Part shown: positions 1 to 5,219 of the stretch, piece by piece
Numbering within the stretch: position 1 is the first letter of the stretch
Layout of the letters: each line of letters opens with the position of its first letter
Source: Gallionellaceae bacterium
GTDB taxonomy: Bacteria > Pseudomonadota > Gammaproteobacteria > Burkholderiales > Gallionellaceae
NCBI GenBank assembly: GCA_031277195.1
Contig: JAITMU010000197.1
Location: forward strand, 1 to 5,246
Direction: 5' to 3'
Length of the DNA stretch: 5,246 nt
Notes under the pieces: model-generated
Databases searched by the model: none
What the model was told of the DNA's origin: nothing
What the model saw: only the letters and a program-made list of their open reading frames with translations
Made by a program: the position numbers and the translations under genes

Positions 1-521
1 TGCATCAGCGCGCGCGCTTCATCGCGGCTGGCGTTTTCCTTCACGGTAATCAGCTTGTCGCGCGGCGTCATGATGTTTTTCACCGGCTGATCGAGATTGT
101 GTTCAAAGCGCAAATCGCGGTTGGTGACGATGCCGACGACTTGCTTGCCATCCACCACCGGCAAGCCGGAAAACTTGTGCTGGCGCGTCAACGCCATCAC
201 GTCGCGCACGCTCATGTCCGGCGCGACAGTCACTGGGTCTTTCACCACACCGCTTTCAAAACGCTTGACCTTGGAGACTTCCAAGGCCTGCGCTTTCTCG
301 CTCATGTTTTTGTGCACGATGCCGATGCCGCCTTCCTGCGCCAGCGCAATCGCCAGACGCGCCTCGGTGACGGTATCCATCGCGGCGGAAAGCAGGGGAA
401 TGTTGAGAGTGATGTTGCGGGTGAGTTGGGTGCGCAGACTGACTTCGCGCGGGAGCACGCTGGAATGCGCAGGAACCAGCAGAACATCGTCGAAGGTTAG
501 CGCTTTCTGGATGATACGCAT
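1..521 (-). CDS. guaB: IMP dehydrogenase, N-terminal part (runs off the left edge)
   Basis: IMP dehydrogenase oxidises IMP to XMP with NAD+, the committed step of GMP synthesis, in the cytoplasm. The reverse strand reads 173 uninterrupted codons from ATG at 521-519. The start MRIIQKALTFDDVLLVPAHS is the classic GuaB N-terminus, followed by the barrel segment IPLLSAAMDTVTEARLAIAL (residues 41-60) and GGIGIVHKNM (64-73). The first CBS domain covers about residues 92-142 (KFSGLPVVDGKQVVGIVTNRDLR) and the second begins near VKNIMTPRD (147-155). Family members are about 485-490 residues, so roughly the first third is present; the catalytic Cys loop and the rest of the barrel lie beyond the edge. 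The start is supported by an AAGGA Shine-Dalgarno at 533-529, seven bases upstream, and by homology beginning at residue 1. No frameshift is seen. Whether guaA follows cannot be seen here. Confidence 0.97.
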   Translation of the reverse strand, partial: MRIIQKALTFDDVLLVPAHSSVLPREVSLRTQLTRNITLNIPLLSAAMDTVTEARLAIALAQEGGIGIVHKNMSEKAQALEVSKVKRFESGVVKDPVTVAPDMSVRDVMALTRQHKFSGLPVVDGKQVVGIVTNRDLRFEHNLDQPVKNIMTPRDKLITVKENASRDEARALM

Positions 522-528
522 GGGGGCG

Positions 529-551
529 TCCTTGGCAAAGAACGGATTATA
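529..551 (-). promoter_or_regulatory. guaB -10 box and ribosome binding site
   Basis: Read on the minus strand, a perfect TATAAT lies at 551-546 and an AAGGA Shine-Dalgarno at 533-529, seven bases before the guaB ATG. A start about seven bases after the -10 would give a very short leader of around 18 bases. The expected -35 position (about 574-569, TATGGG) does not match TTGACA, so the promoter would depend on the strong -10 or on an activator. The -10 and Shine-Dalgarno are seen directly; promoter activity is inferred. Confidence 0.45.
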
Positions 552-581
552 TCAAAGGGCGGGACGAACCCATACGGCGGG

Positions 582-611
582 TTGACACTCGCGCGCATCC
601 GATGCAGGATA
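582..611 (+). promoter_or_regulatory. candidate sigma70 promoter for the 42-residue peptide gene
   Basis: A perfect TTGACA -35 sits at 582-587. Seventeen bases later is CAGGAT (605-610), or with 18 bases AGGATA (606-611); both are poor -10 boxes with about three matches to TATAAT. Transcription from here would start near 617 and give a leader of about 50 bases ahead of the ATG at 666. It lies back to back with the guaB promoter, so the two units diverge from about 550-580. The -35 is clear and the -10 is weak. Confidence 0.4.
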
Positions 612-622
612 CGCCTTGCGGT

Positions 623-637
623 GGCCGGGCTCCGGCC
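623..637 (+). other. GC-rich leader hairpin before the small peptide gene
   Basis: GGCCGG (623-628) and CCGGCC (632-637) form a perfect six-base-pair stem with a three-base GCT loop. It falls inside the predicted leader, 16 bases before the AAGGAGA ribosome binding site, and has no T-run after it, so it is not a terminator. It may protect the 5' end of a short mRNA or affect translation. The pairing is seen; any role is inferred. Confidence 0.4.
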
Positions 638-653
638 TGTCAATCAACCTTTC

Positions 654-660
654 AAGGAGA
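654..660 (+). promoter_or_regulatory. strong ribosome binding site of the 42-residue peptide gene
   Basis: AAGGAGA at 654-660 is a near-perfect Shine-Dalgarno, with GGAG ending six bases before the ATG at 666. It fixes the start there: the reading frame is open further upstream to 582, but only at 666 is there both a ribosome binding site and a signal-peptide N-terminus. Confidence 0.85.
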
Positions 661-665
661 CCAGC

Positions 666-794
666 ATGAAAAAAACTGTGATCGCATTGTTGATGATTTT
701 CGGCGTATCGGTTGCGGGCAGCGCGCTCGCATGTGAATCCGGCCACGACAAGGACAAGTCCGGCACGATGCCGCCGGCAGCCACGACGAAATAA
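666..794 (+). CDS. small exported peptide, 42 residues, function unknown
   Basis: Short gene reading MKKTVIALLMIFGVSVAGSA at its start and ending with TAA at 792-794. It is a textbook Sec signal peptide: the basic n-region MKK, a hydrophobic core to about residue 17, and an A-L-A signal peptidase I site at 20-22. The predicted mature peptide is only 20 residues, starting Cys-Glu-Ser-Gly-His and rich in Asp/Lys, with a Pro-Pro-Ala-Ala-Thr-Thr-Lys tail. The residue after the cleavage site is Cys, but the preceding S-A-L-A lacks the usual Leu/Val at -3, so a lipoprotein is possible but less likely than an A-x-A cleaved peptide. A very strong ribosome binding site, an upstream TTGACA and an intrinsic terminator 17 bases after the stop make it look like a genuine single-gene transcript. 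I do not recognise the family. The lone Cys, His and acidic residues could bind metal, but this is only a guess. Confidence 0.8.
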   Translation: MKKTVIALLMIFGVSVAGSALACESGHDKDKSGTMPPAATTK

Positions 795-811
795 GTCGGA
801 CGGATGTGATG

Positions 812-840
812 AAAAAACGGGCGCTTCGGCGTCCGTTTTT
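812..840. terminator. bidirectional intrinsic terminator with UUCG tetraloop
   Basis: CGGGCGC (818-824) pairs with GCGTCCG (829-835), one G-T wobble, around a TTCG loop closed by C-G, the exceptionally stable UUCG tetraloop. Six A's (812-817) precede it and five T's (836-840) follow, extending the stem and providing a U-tract on both strands. On the plus strand it ends the small peptide gene (stop at 794). On the minus strand it follows the phosphate transporter stop (855-853) by about 12 bases. It therefore separates two convergent units. Confidence 0.9.
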
Positions 841-852
841 ATTTGTGGTGCG

Positions 853-2565
853 CTATCCCCTCGCCGCCTGCAAATGCCGCGTCGCTTTGGCGACCGCGCG
901 CGACAATCGCGCAACTTCATTGAAGCGTTCGATCATGTCGTTCGATAAACGGAAACTCAACACGTCCGCCGGCGTTCGCAACGACAACTGCGCCATGATG
1001 GCTGCGCGCGCGCTGGCGGCGCGCGCTTCGATTCCGGCTTTGGCATCGACAATGCGGCTCGCGGCCTCATCGTCTGGCGCTCCGATCAGCGTGACCGCTT
1101 GCTGCAAATGTTCGATCACTGCGGTGTAAAAATCCGCGCCTTCAGGCGTTCGCAAACGCGCCATGTCCACGCCTTCGGCCAGACGCCGATGACTCACGGA
1201 AACAAGACTGGTGCTGGCGACTTCGCGCATCGCGTCCAGGCACGCGGTGATGCGCGACAGATCGACAATCTCGCGCCCCTCTGAATCGGAATGGTCGGTG
1301 TCGGCAAGCTCGCCGATATAGACCAGAGTCGCCGCGCCGAGCTGATCGGCGTCCCTGTCCTCGTTCATCAGTTCGGCGATGTCGCGCTCGTCGCCGCTGA
1401 CGGCGACGCGCGCGCTGTGTCGCACCAGATTGAGCACCTGCTCTCCCAGCGCCGTCAGTTCAAGCTGAATGCGCGCAATCGCCAGGGCGGGCATCGCCAG
1501 CAGCGATTTGTCGAGATAGCGCGGTTCACCGGAAGGTTTGCGTATTTTCGGCGCACTCGGCGCGAGGCGCTGCACGACACGTTCAATCGCGCCAGTGAAA
1601 CCGATCAACGCGAGCGTGCCAGCCACGCTGAAAATGGTGTGCGCGTTGGCAACCTGTCGCGGCGTGTCCGCCGCCAGCCGCGCAAGGCCGTTGAGTTCGG
1701 GAGATGAGGGTGAAATCCAGCGGATGAAATCGGCATACCACGGGATCAAAAACGCGATCACGATCACGCCAAAGAGATTGAACAACAGATGCGCAAGACC
1801 CACCTGCAAGGCTTCCGGCGGCTTGCCGATTGCCGCCAGCAAAGCCGTGCCGCATGTGCCCGCGTTGGCGCCAAGCACGATGGCGATACCCGCTTCCAGC
1901 GGCATCAAACCCTGGCTTGCCAGCGCGATCACGATGGCGATGGTTGCGGCTGAACTTTGCACGATGGCCGTAAAAAACGCGCCGATCAAAATGCCGAACA
2001 GCGGATTCTGCATTTCCCGCATCGCGCTGATAAACGGTTCATAGTCGCGCAAGGGATGGGTTGCCTTGCCCATGAACTCGATGCCGAGAAACAGCAAACC
2101 TGAGCCCAGCAAGATGCCGCCAATCTGCCGCAGCAGTTCGCGCTTGCCGAAAGCATGCAGCGCGAAACCCGCGCCCAGCATGTAAGGCACGGCGGCGGAA
2201 AGATTGAAAGCGACGAGTTGCGCGGTGACGGTGGAACCGATGTTCGCGCCCATGATCATCGGGATCGCTTGCGCCAGCGTCATCAGTCCCGCCGACACGA
2301 ATCCCACCAGCAGCACGGTGGTGACGGTCGAAGAATTGAGCAGCGCCGTCACCCCCGCGCCTGTCAGCACCGCGCGGAATTTGTTGGAAGTGAGCGAACT
2401 CAGCAGCGATTGCAGACGCGCGCCAGCAATGGCTTTGAGCGCGTCAGTGAGCAGTTCCAGGCCAAACAGAAAAAGCGCGAGGCCGCCAATGAGGAGGCCG
2501 AGCATTTCAAAGGTGAGCATGGCTGGGAGAGTGAGGAAAAATGACTGGGGAGATTCATCCCCCAC
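853..2565 (-). CDS. Na+/phosphate cotransporter family protein with PhoU-like C-terminal domain
   Basis: Inner-membrane protein of the Na/Pi cotransporter family (NptA/YjbB type), expected to move phosphate coupled to sodium. Numbering from the GTG at 2565 (570 residues): hydrophobic segments span about 18-330 and hold the two inverted Na/Pi repeats. Repeat one has TALLNSSTVTTVLLVGFVSA (73-92) and GANIGST (106-112); repeat two has TAIVQSSAATIAIVIA (199-214) and GANAGTCGT (232-240). Residues about 355-565 are a charged, helical, cytoplasmic PhoU-like domain, typical of the long members and probably regulatory. The stop is TAG at 855-853. The start is uncertain: GTG at 2565 lies five bases after the stop of the macro-domain gene, whereas ATG at 2520 (MLTFEMLGLLIGGLALFLFG, 555 residues) begins where family similarity normally begins but has no Shine-Dalgarno. 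Likely co-transcribed with the macro-domain gene. Direction of transport (uptake or export) cannot be read from sequence. Confidence 0.92.
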   Translation of the reverse strand: MGDESPQSFFLTLPAMLTFEMLGLLIGGLALFLFGLELLTDALKAIAGARLQSLLSSLTSNKFRAVLTGAGVTALLNSSTVTTVLLVGFVSAGLMTLAQAIPMIMGANIGSTVTAQLVAFNLSAAVPYMLGAGFALHAFGKRELLRQIGGILLGSGLLFLGIEFMGKATHPLRDYEPFISAMREMQNPLFGILIGAFFTAIVQSSAATIAIVIALASQGLMPLEAGIAIVLGANAGTCGTALLAAIGKPPEALQVGLAHLLFNLFGVIVIAFLIPWYADFIRWISPSSPELNGLARLAADTPRQVANAHTIFSVAGTLALIGFTGAIERVVQRLAPSAPKIRKPSGEPRYLDKSLLAMPALAIARIQLELTALGEQVLNLVRHSARVAVSGDERDIAELMNEDRDADQLGAATLVYIGELADTDHSDSEGREIVDLSRITACLDAMREVASTSLVSVSHRRLAEGVDMARLRTPEGADFYTAVIEHLQQAVTLIGAPDDEAASRIVDAKAGIEARAASARAAIMAQLSLRTPADVLSFRLSNDMIERFNEVARLSRAVAKATRHLQAARG

Positions 2566-2574
2566 TCACCTCAC
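2531..2574. repeat. nested inverted repeat at the macro/transporter gene junction
   Basis: Plus-strand outer arms GTGAGG (2531-2536) and CCTCAC (2569-2574) enclose inner arms GGGGA (2547-2551) and TCCCC (2558-2562). On the minus strand the inner hairpin is followed, after five bases, by five T's (2541-2537), giving a weak terminator- or attenuator-like element between the two genes. It overlaps the end of the macro-domain gene and the GTG start candidate of the transporter. The flanking words GGTTGGGGTGAGG and GGGAGAGTGAGG recall dispersed intergenic palindromic repeats found in some proteobacteria; that identity is not proven from one copy. Confidence 0.5.
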
Positions 2575-3077
2575 CCCAACCGTTCATCCGCTGTCACACC
2601 TTTGCGGTACACCTCATACACCACCACCGGAATACCCAATCCGCCGAGATGTTTGGCGATCAGCGGTTTCACATCCGCCCAATCCAGACCGCCCACGCCC
2701 GTTGCCAGACGCGGCAGCGCGAGGCTTTGCACTTGCTCCTTCTGCACAAACTTCACCAGTTCGTGCAGGCAGTGGCTCACGTTTTCCAGCGTGGCTTTGC
2801 CGGGCTTGGCGTTCGGGCCGTCGCCCAGCATGTTTTGCGTCAGCAGATTGACGATGCCGCGCGTGCCGCCCTCGCCATCCACACCCGCCCAGCCCCAAAC
2901 CGTGCCGACTTCCGGCGCGCGCGAGTGCGCCGCGTGACGATAATCGCGCACCATCGACGGCCAACGCTCGCGCAAAGCAAGCGCAAGACCACTGTCGAAA
3001 TGATCGTGCGGCGCAATGCCGTGCGCGATGTATTGGGCTTTGCTCAGCAGGATGTCGCCTTCCACGTCTTGAATCAT
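2571..3077 (-). CDS. macro-domain protein (ADP-ribose-type binding fold), 168 residues
   Basis: Stand-alone macro-domain protein, predicted cytoplasmic. Macro domains bind ADP-ribose or related nucleotides and often hydrolyse ADP-ribosyl or ADP-ribose-1''-phosphate bonds. Visible features: the N-terminal strand and VEGDILLSKAQ (5-15), the first loop AHGIAPHDHFDSGLALALRE (18-37), the central strand RGIVNLLTQ (73-81), and PRLATGVGGLDWADVKPLI (122-140). The last is the second ligand-binding loop and is close in pattern to the GxGGLDW segment of DarG/TARG1-like macro domains. The length is that of a single domain with no toxin or other fused part. The first loop lacks the MGKG-type Lys used by DarG/TARG1, so catalysis may differ or be absent. 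The ATG at 3077-3075 is supported by GGAGA at 3089-3085, seven bases upstream. The stop TGA (2573-2571) is five bases before the transporter's GTG, suggesting an operon. No DarT-like partner toxin is present. Confidence 0.88.
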   Translation of the reverse strand: MIQDVEGDILLSKAQYIAHGIAPHDHFDSGLALALRERWPSMVRDYRHAAHSRAPEVGTVWGWAGVDGEGGTRGIVNLLTQNMLGDGPNAKPGKATLENVSHCLHELVKFVQKEQVQSLALPRLATGVGGLDWADVKPLIAKHLGGLGIPVVVYEVYRKGVTADERLG

Positions 3078-3084
3078 CTGAATT

Positions 3085-3124
3085 TCTCCACTTGTTGTAT
3101 TAATGATGCAGCTTTTTGATGATA
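3085..3124 (-). promoter_or_regulatory. ribosome binding site and weak promoter candidate of the macro-domain operon
   Basis: On the minus strand GGAGA (3089-3085) lies seven bases before the ATG and fixes the start of the macro-domain gene. A TATCAT -10 candidate (five of six matches to consensus) is at 3124-3119, placing a start near 3112 with a leader of about 35 bases. No good -35 lies 16-18 bases upstream. The ribosome binding site is firm, the promoter weak. Confidence 0.4.
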
Positions 3125-3228
3125 CCGCAAAGACCTGACGACGAACATGCCATTATCCTGAAATGTAAACTTGGCGCGCTCTGAACCGTTAAAGTGTCTG
3201 ACGTTGCGTTATTCGTCATTGCCTTAAC

Positions 3229-3257
3229 GTCGGGAACCGACCGGACGCTCAAGCGTC
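3229..3257 (+). other. two tandem small hairpins upstream of the FecR-domain gene
   Basis: GTCGG (3229-3233)/CCGAC (3237-3241) with a GAA loop is followed by GACGC (3244-3248)/GCGTC (3253-3257) with a TCAA loop. Both fall within or beside the ECF-type promoter candidate, so they may be inverted repeats for a DNA-binding regulator rather than RNA structures. The pairing is seen directly; any role is inferred. Confidence 0.35.
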
Positions 3258-3260
3258 TCA
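3233..3260 (+). promoter_or_regulatory. candidate ECF sigma factor promoter for the FecR/DUF6600 gene
   Basis: GGAAC (3233-3237), sixteen bases, then CGTCTCA (3254-3260). The pattern GGAAC-N16-CGTC is the usual layout of promoters read by extracytoplasmic function sigma factors. Transcription would start near 3266, leaving a leader of about 22 bases that includes the GGAG ribosome binding site (3280-3283) at the expected distance from the ATG at 3289. No convincing sigma70 -35/-10 pair was found in the same 210-base intergenic region. The motif match is seen; recognition by an ECF factor is inferred and no such factor is encoded in the window. Confidence 0.45.
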
Positions 3261-3288
3261 ACCGACACATCGCGTTACTGGAGACACA

Positions 3289-5145
3289 ATGAAAACAAAA
3301 ACATTCTGGATGATGGCTTGGGCTGCGTTGTTCATGTGCGCATCCGCGCAAGCTCAAACCTTCGATGACACCCCGCCGCCCGATGCTGCCACCCCGCCGC
3401 GTCTGGCTTTGACTCAAGGTGACGTGCAATTCTGGCGTCCGGGTTCGGAAGCCTGGGAACCGGCACAAATCAACGCGGCGATGGCGGAAGGCGATGCCAT
3501 CGACACCGGCGGCGATGCGACGGTTGAATTGCAAACCGGATCGTCCGGCTATGTGCGCCTGACTGCCGATACGCAACTGACGCTGGAACAAAACACCCTC
3601 ACCGCGCAACAATTTCGCCTCATCGAAGGAACCGCCTCCATTGATCTGCGCGGCAGCAGCGGACAGGTGGTGCGCATCGACACCAAAAACGCCAACATCG
3701 CAGTCGCCGAACCCGGCTATTACCGGATTCAGGTCGGCGCGAATGAAACCCGTTTGACCGTGCGCAACAACGGTCGCGCCAGCATGACGTTCATCGGCGG
3801 CAACAACCGCAGCGTTTCCGCCGGTGAAGAAATCGTCGCCGCCGGTGCGCGCATCGACGCACATGCCGCGCCCGCTACCGACGCCTGGGACGACTGGAAC
3901 GAAGCGCGCTCCCAGTACTACGCAAAATCCGCCAGCTACAACTACGTTTCGCAGGACGTGTATGGCGCAGCCGATCTCGACAACTATGGTAGCTGGAGTC
4001 AGGACAGCAGCTATGGCGCGATCTGGACGCCAGTCGTGACGACCAGTTGGACGCCGTACAGCCAGGGTTACTGGCGCTCCGATCCGTTCTACGGCTGGAC
4101 CTGGATCGATTCGCAACCCTGGGGCTGGACAACCAGCCACTACGGGCGCTGGGTGCGCGTTCGCAATGCATGGGCTTGGGCGCCGGGGCCGCGCCATGTG
4201 CGCGTGGCCTATGCGCCCGCGCTGGTCGCGTTATTTGAAGGCGGCGGCGGCATGAGCTGGGTTTCGCTCAGTTGGGGCGAACCGCTGCGTCCCTGGTGGG
4301 GATCACCAAGTTTTCGCGGCTCGATCTGGTGGGGCGGTTGGTACGGTCCGCGCGTGACTTATCAGCCGACAGGTTTCATCTACCGCAACACCGTCATCAC
4401 GCGCTCGGTCGTCTCGGTGCGCATGGTCGATTTCGGTCATCGCCCCGTGCGCGGTTCGAATGTGGTGATCTCGGCCAAGGATCGCCGTCCGGTTTACGGC
4501 AACATTCCGGTTCGCTACGTTCCGCCCAAGCCGGTGGAACGCCATGTCATTCCGCCGCGCGCGCAACCGCGCCGCGAAGCGCCGCGCGGCAATGTCGCGC
4601 TGCCGCCGCCGAATCGACCACAAGGCGGCCGTCCGGCCATTACGTCGCCGAACCGTCCGCAGCAAGGCGGGCGACCTTCTGCCGCGCCGCCGAATCGTCC
4701 GCCGCAAGGTGAGCGACCTTCTGCTGCACCGCCGAACCGTCCGCCGCAAGGCGGCGCGCCAAACAGCCAGTCGCCCAGAGGCAATCCATCGCCACCGCGC
4801 GCGACACCGCCGAATCAAAGTCGTCCGGCTCCGCCAGCAAGGTCGGAAAGCGCGCAACAGACACGACCACCCAGTCCTCCGCGCAGCGAAACATCGCGTC
4901 CGCCGTCCCCGGCTCCGCGCAATAATTTCACGCCCGCATCTTCCGCCCGCCCTCAGTCACAACCGGCCAGCCGGCCTCAACCAACCAGCAGACCGCAACC
5001 TGCCGCCAAACCACCGGCTCCGCAAAGAACCTCAGCGCCACGCGCCGAACCCGCACCACGCGCTTCCGCGCCTGCGCCAAGGCCGACAGGTGAAAATCGC
5101 TCCAGAGAAACACCGCGTTCACGAGAAAGTCGTTCGGACAAGTAG
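3289..5145 (+). CDS. exported FecR-domain / DUF6600 protein with Pro/Arg-rich tail
   Basis: 618-residue exported protein of unknown function. Order: Sec signal peptide (residues 1-22, Ala-Gln-Ala cleavage site at 20-22); a FecR-like beta domain (about 38-190) with the typical start LTQGDVQFWRPGSEAWEPAQ (41-60), EGDAIDTGGDATVEL (67-81) and the SVSAGEEIVA end (175-184); an aromatic DUF6600 region (about 230-355) with SWTPYSQGYWRSDPFYGWTW (253-272) and PWGWTTSHYGRW (277-288); then from about 410 a low-complexity tail dominated by Pro, Arg, Ala, Ser and Gln, probably disordered and strongly basic. It lacks the N-terminal anti-sigma segment and the central transmembrane helix of true FecR regulators, so it is not a classical sigma regulator; a periplasmic or surface-binding role is more likely. 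The start is supported by GGAG at 3280-3283, five bases upstream, and by the signal peptide. The gene stands alone on its strand and diverges from the macro-domain operon. The family call is confident; the role is unknown. Confidence 0.9.
   Translation: MKTKTFWMMAWAALFMCASAQAQTFDDTPPPDAATPPRLALTQGDVQFWRPGSEAWEPAQINAAMAEGDAIDTGGDATVELQTGSSGYVRLTADTQLTLEQNTLTAQQFRLIEGTASIDLRGSSGQVVRIDTKNANIAVAEPGYYRIQVGANETRLTVRNNGRASMTFIGGNNRSVSAGEEIVAAGARIDAHAAPATDAWDDWNEARSQYYAKSASYNYVSQDVYGAADLDNYGSWSQDSSYGAIWTPVVTTSWTPYSQGYWRSDPFYGWTWIDSQPWGWTTSHYGRWVRVRNAWAWAPGPRHVRVAYAPALVALFEGGGGMSWVSLSWGEPLRPWWGSPSFRGSIWWGGWYGPRVTYQPTGFIYRNTVITRSVVSVRMVDFGHRPVRGSNVVISAKDRRPVYGNIPVRYVPPKPVERHVIPPRAQPRREAPRGNVALPPPNRPQGGRPAITSPNRPQQGGRPSAAPPNRPPQGERPSAAPPNRPPQGGAPNSQSPRGNPSPPRATPPNQSRPAPPARSESAQQTRPPSPPRSETSRPPSPAPRNNFTPASSARPQSQPASRPQPTSRPQPAAKPPAPQRTSAPRAEPAPRASAPAPRPTGENRSRETPRSRESRSDK
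4606..4761 (+). repeat. in-frame 42-bp tandem repeat encoding PNRPPQGGRPSAAP-like units
   Basis: About 3.7 copies of a 14-residue unit (residues 440-491) inside the Pro-rich tail. The PNR triplets start at 4609, 4648, 4690 and 4732, giving spacings of 39, 42 and 42 bases; the first unit lacks one Pro codon. Units two and three share identical DNA words including GCGACCTTCTGC (4671-4682 and 4713-4724), so this is recent duplication at the DNA level and not just similar composition. Copy number probably varies between strains. Confidence 0.85.
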
Positions 5146-5146
5146 G

Positions 5147-5181
5147 GCGGGGCTTGCCCCGCTGCTGCCCCACAATTTTTT
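5147..5181 (+). terminator. probable intrinsic terminator after the FecR/DUF6600 gene
   Basis: GCGGGG (5147-5152) pairs with CCCCGC (5157-5162) around CTTG, starting one base after the TAG stop. Six T's follow at 5176-5181, but 13 bases downstream of the stem, further than in a standard terminator. The alternative stem listed separately begins in that gap. Termination here is likely, but the exact structure is uncertain. Confidence 0.55.
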
Positions 5182-5219
5182 GTATTTGACAGGAGGGGCA
5201 GCACAAAAAGCAAAATACA
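5163..5219. repeat. overlapping inverted repeats at the right end
   Basis: TGCTGCCCC (5163-5171) is a perfect nine-base match to the reverse complement GGGGCAGCA (5195-5203). A second inverted pair interlocks with it: TGTATTT (5181-5187) and AAATACA (5213-5219). The two stems cannot both form as simple nested hairpins because their arms alternate, giving a pseudoknot-like or alternative-fold arrangement. A perfect TTGACA (5186-5191) also lies here, with a weak CAAAAT (5211-5216) 19 bases on, so a promoter for a gene beyond the edge is possible. No coding sequence was found in 5146-5246. Confidence 0.6.

Noticed and set aside
97..585. Open frames on the plus strand opposite guaB (97-585 and 99-500)
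   Set aside because: They lie antisense to an unmistakable guaB, have Arg/His-rich translations with no domain pattern, and arise from GC-rich codon bias.
638..643. Minus-strand TTGACA as a -35 box for guaB
   Set aside because: No -10 box lies at a workable distance; the nearest candidate (611-606) is 26 bases away and the TATAAT at 551-546 is far too distant.
1004..1026. GCGCGC-rich palindrome inside the transporter gene
   Set aside because: It encodes an Ala/Arg-rich helix of the PhoU-like domain (EARAASARAA), so codon bias explains it.
1291..2544. Several plus-strand open frames opposite the Na/Pi transporter
   Set aside because: Low-complexity Arg/Gln/His-rich shadows of a well-supported membrane protein gene, with no convincing ribosome binding sites.
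2571..3077. DarTG-type toxin-antitoxin module
   Set aside because: The second ligand loop resembles DarG, but there is no DarT-like toxin gene next to it, no DarG C-terminal domain, and the neighbour is a phosphate transporter.
3100..4197. 365-codon minus-strand open frame opposite the FecR-domain gene
   Set aside because: Despite its length it has no recognisable domain, and the plus strand encodes a signal peptide, FecR and DUF6600 domains in the same span.
3289..5145. Classical FecR anti-sigma / iron uptake regulator
   Set aside because: It has a cleavable signal peptide and no cytoplasmic anti-sigma segment or transmembrane helix, and neither a FecI-like sigma gene nor a TonB receptor is adjacent.
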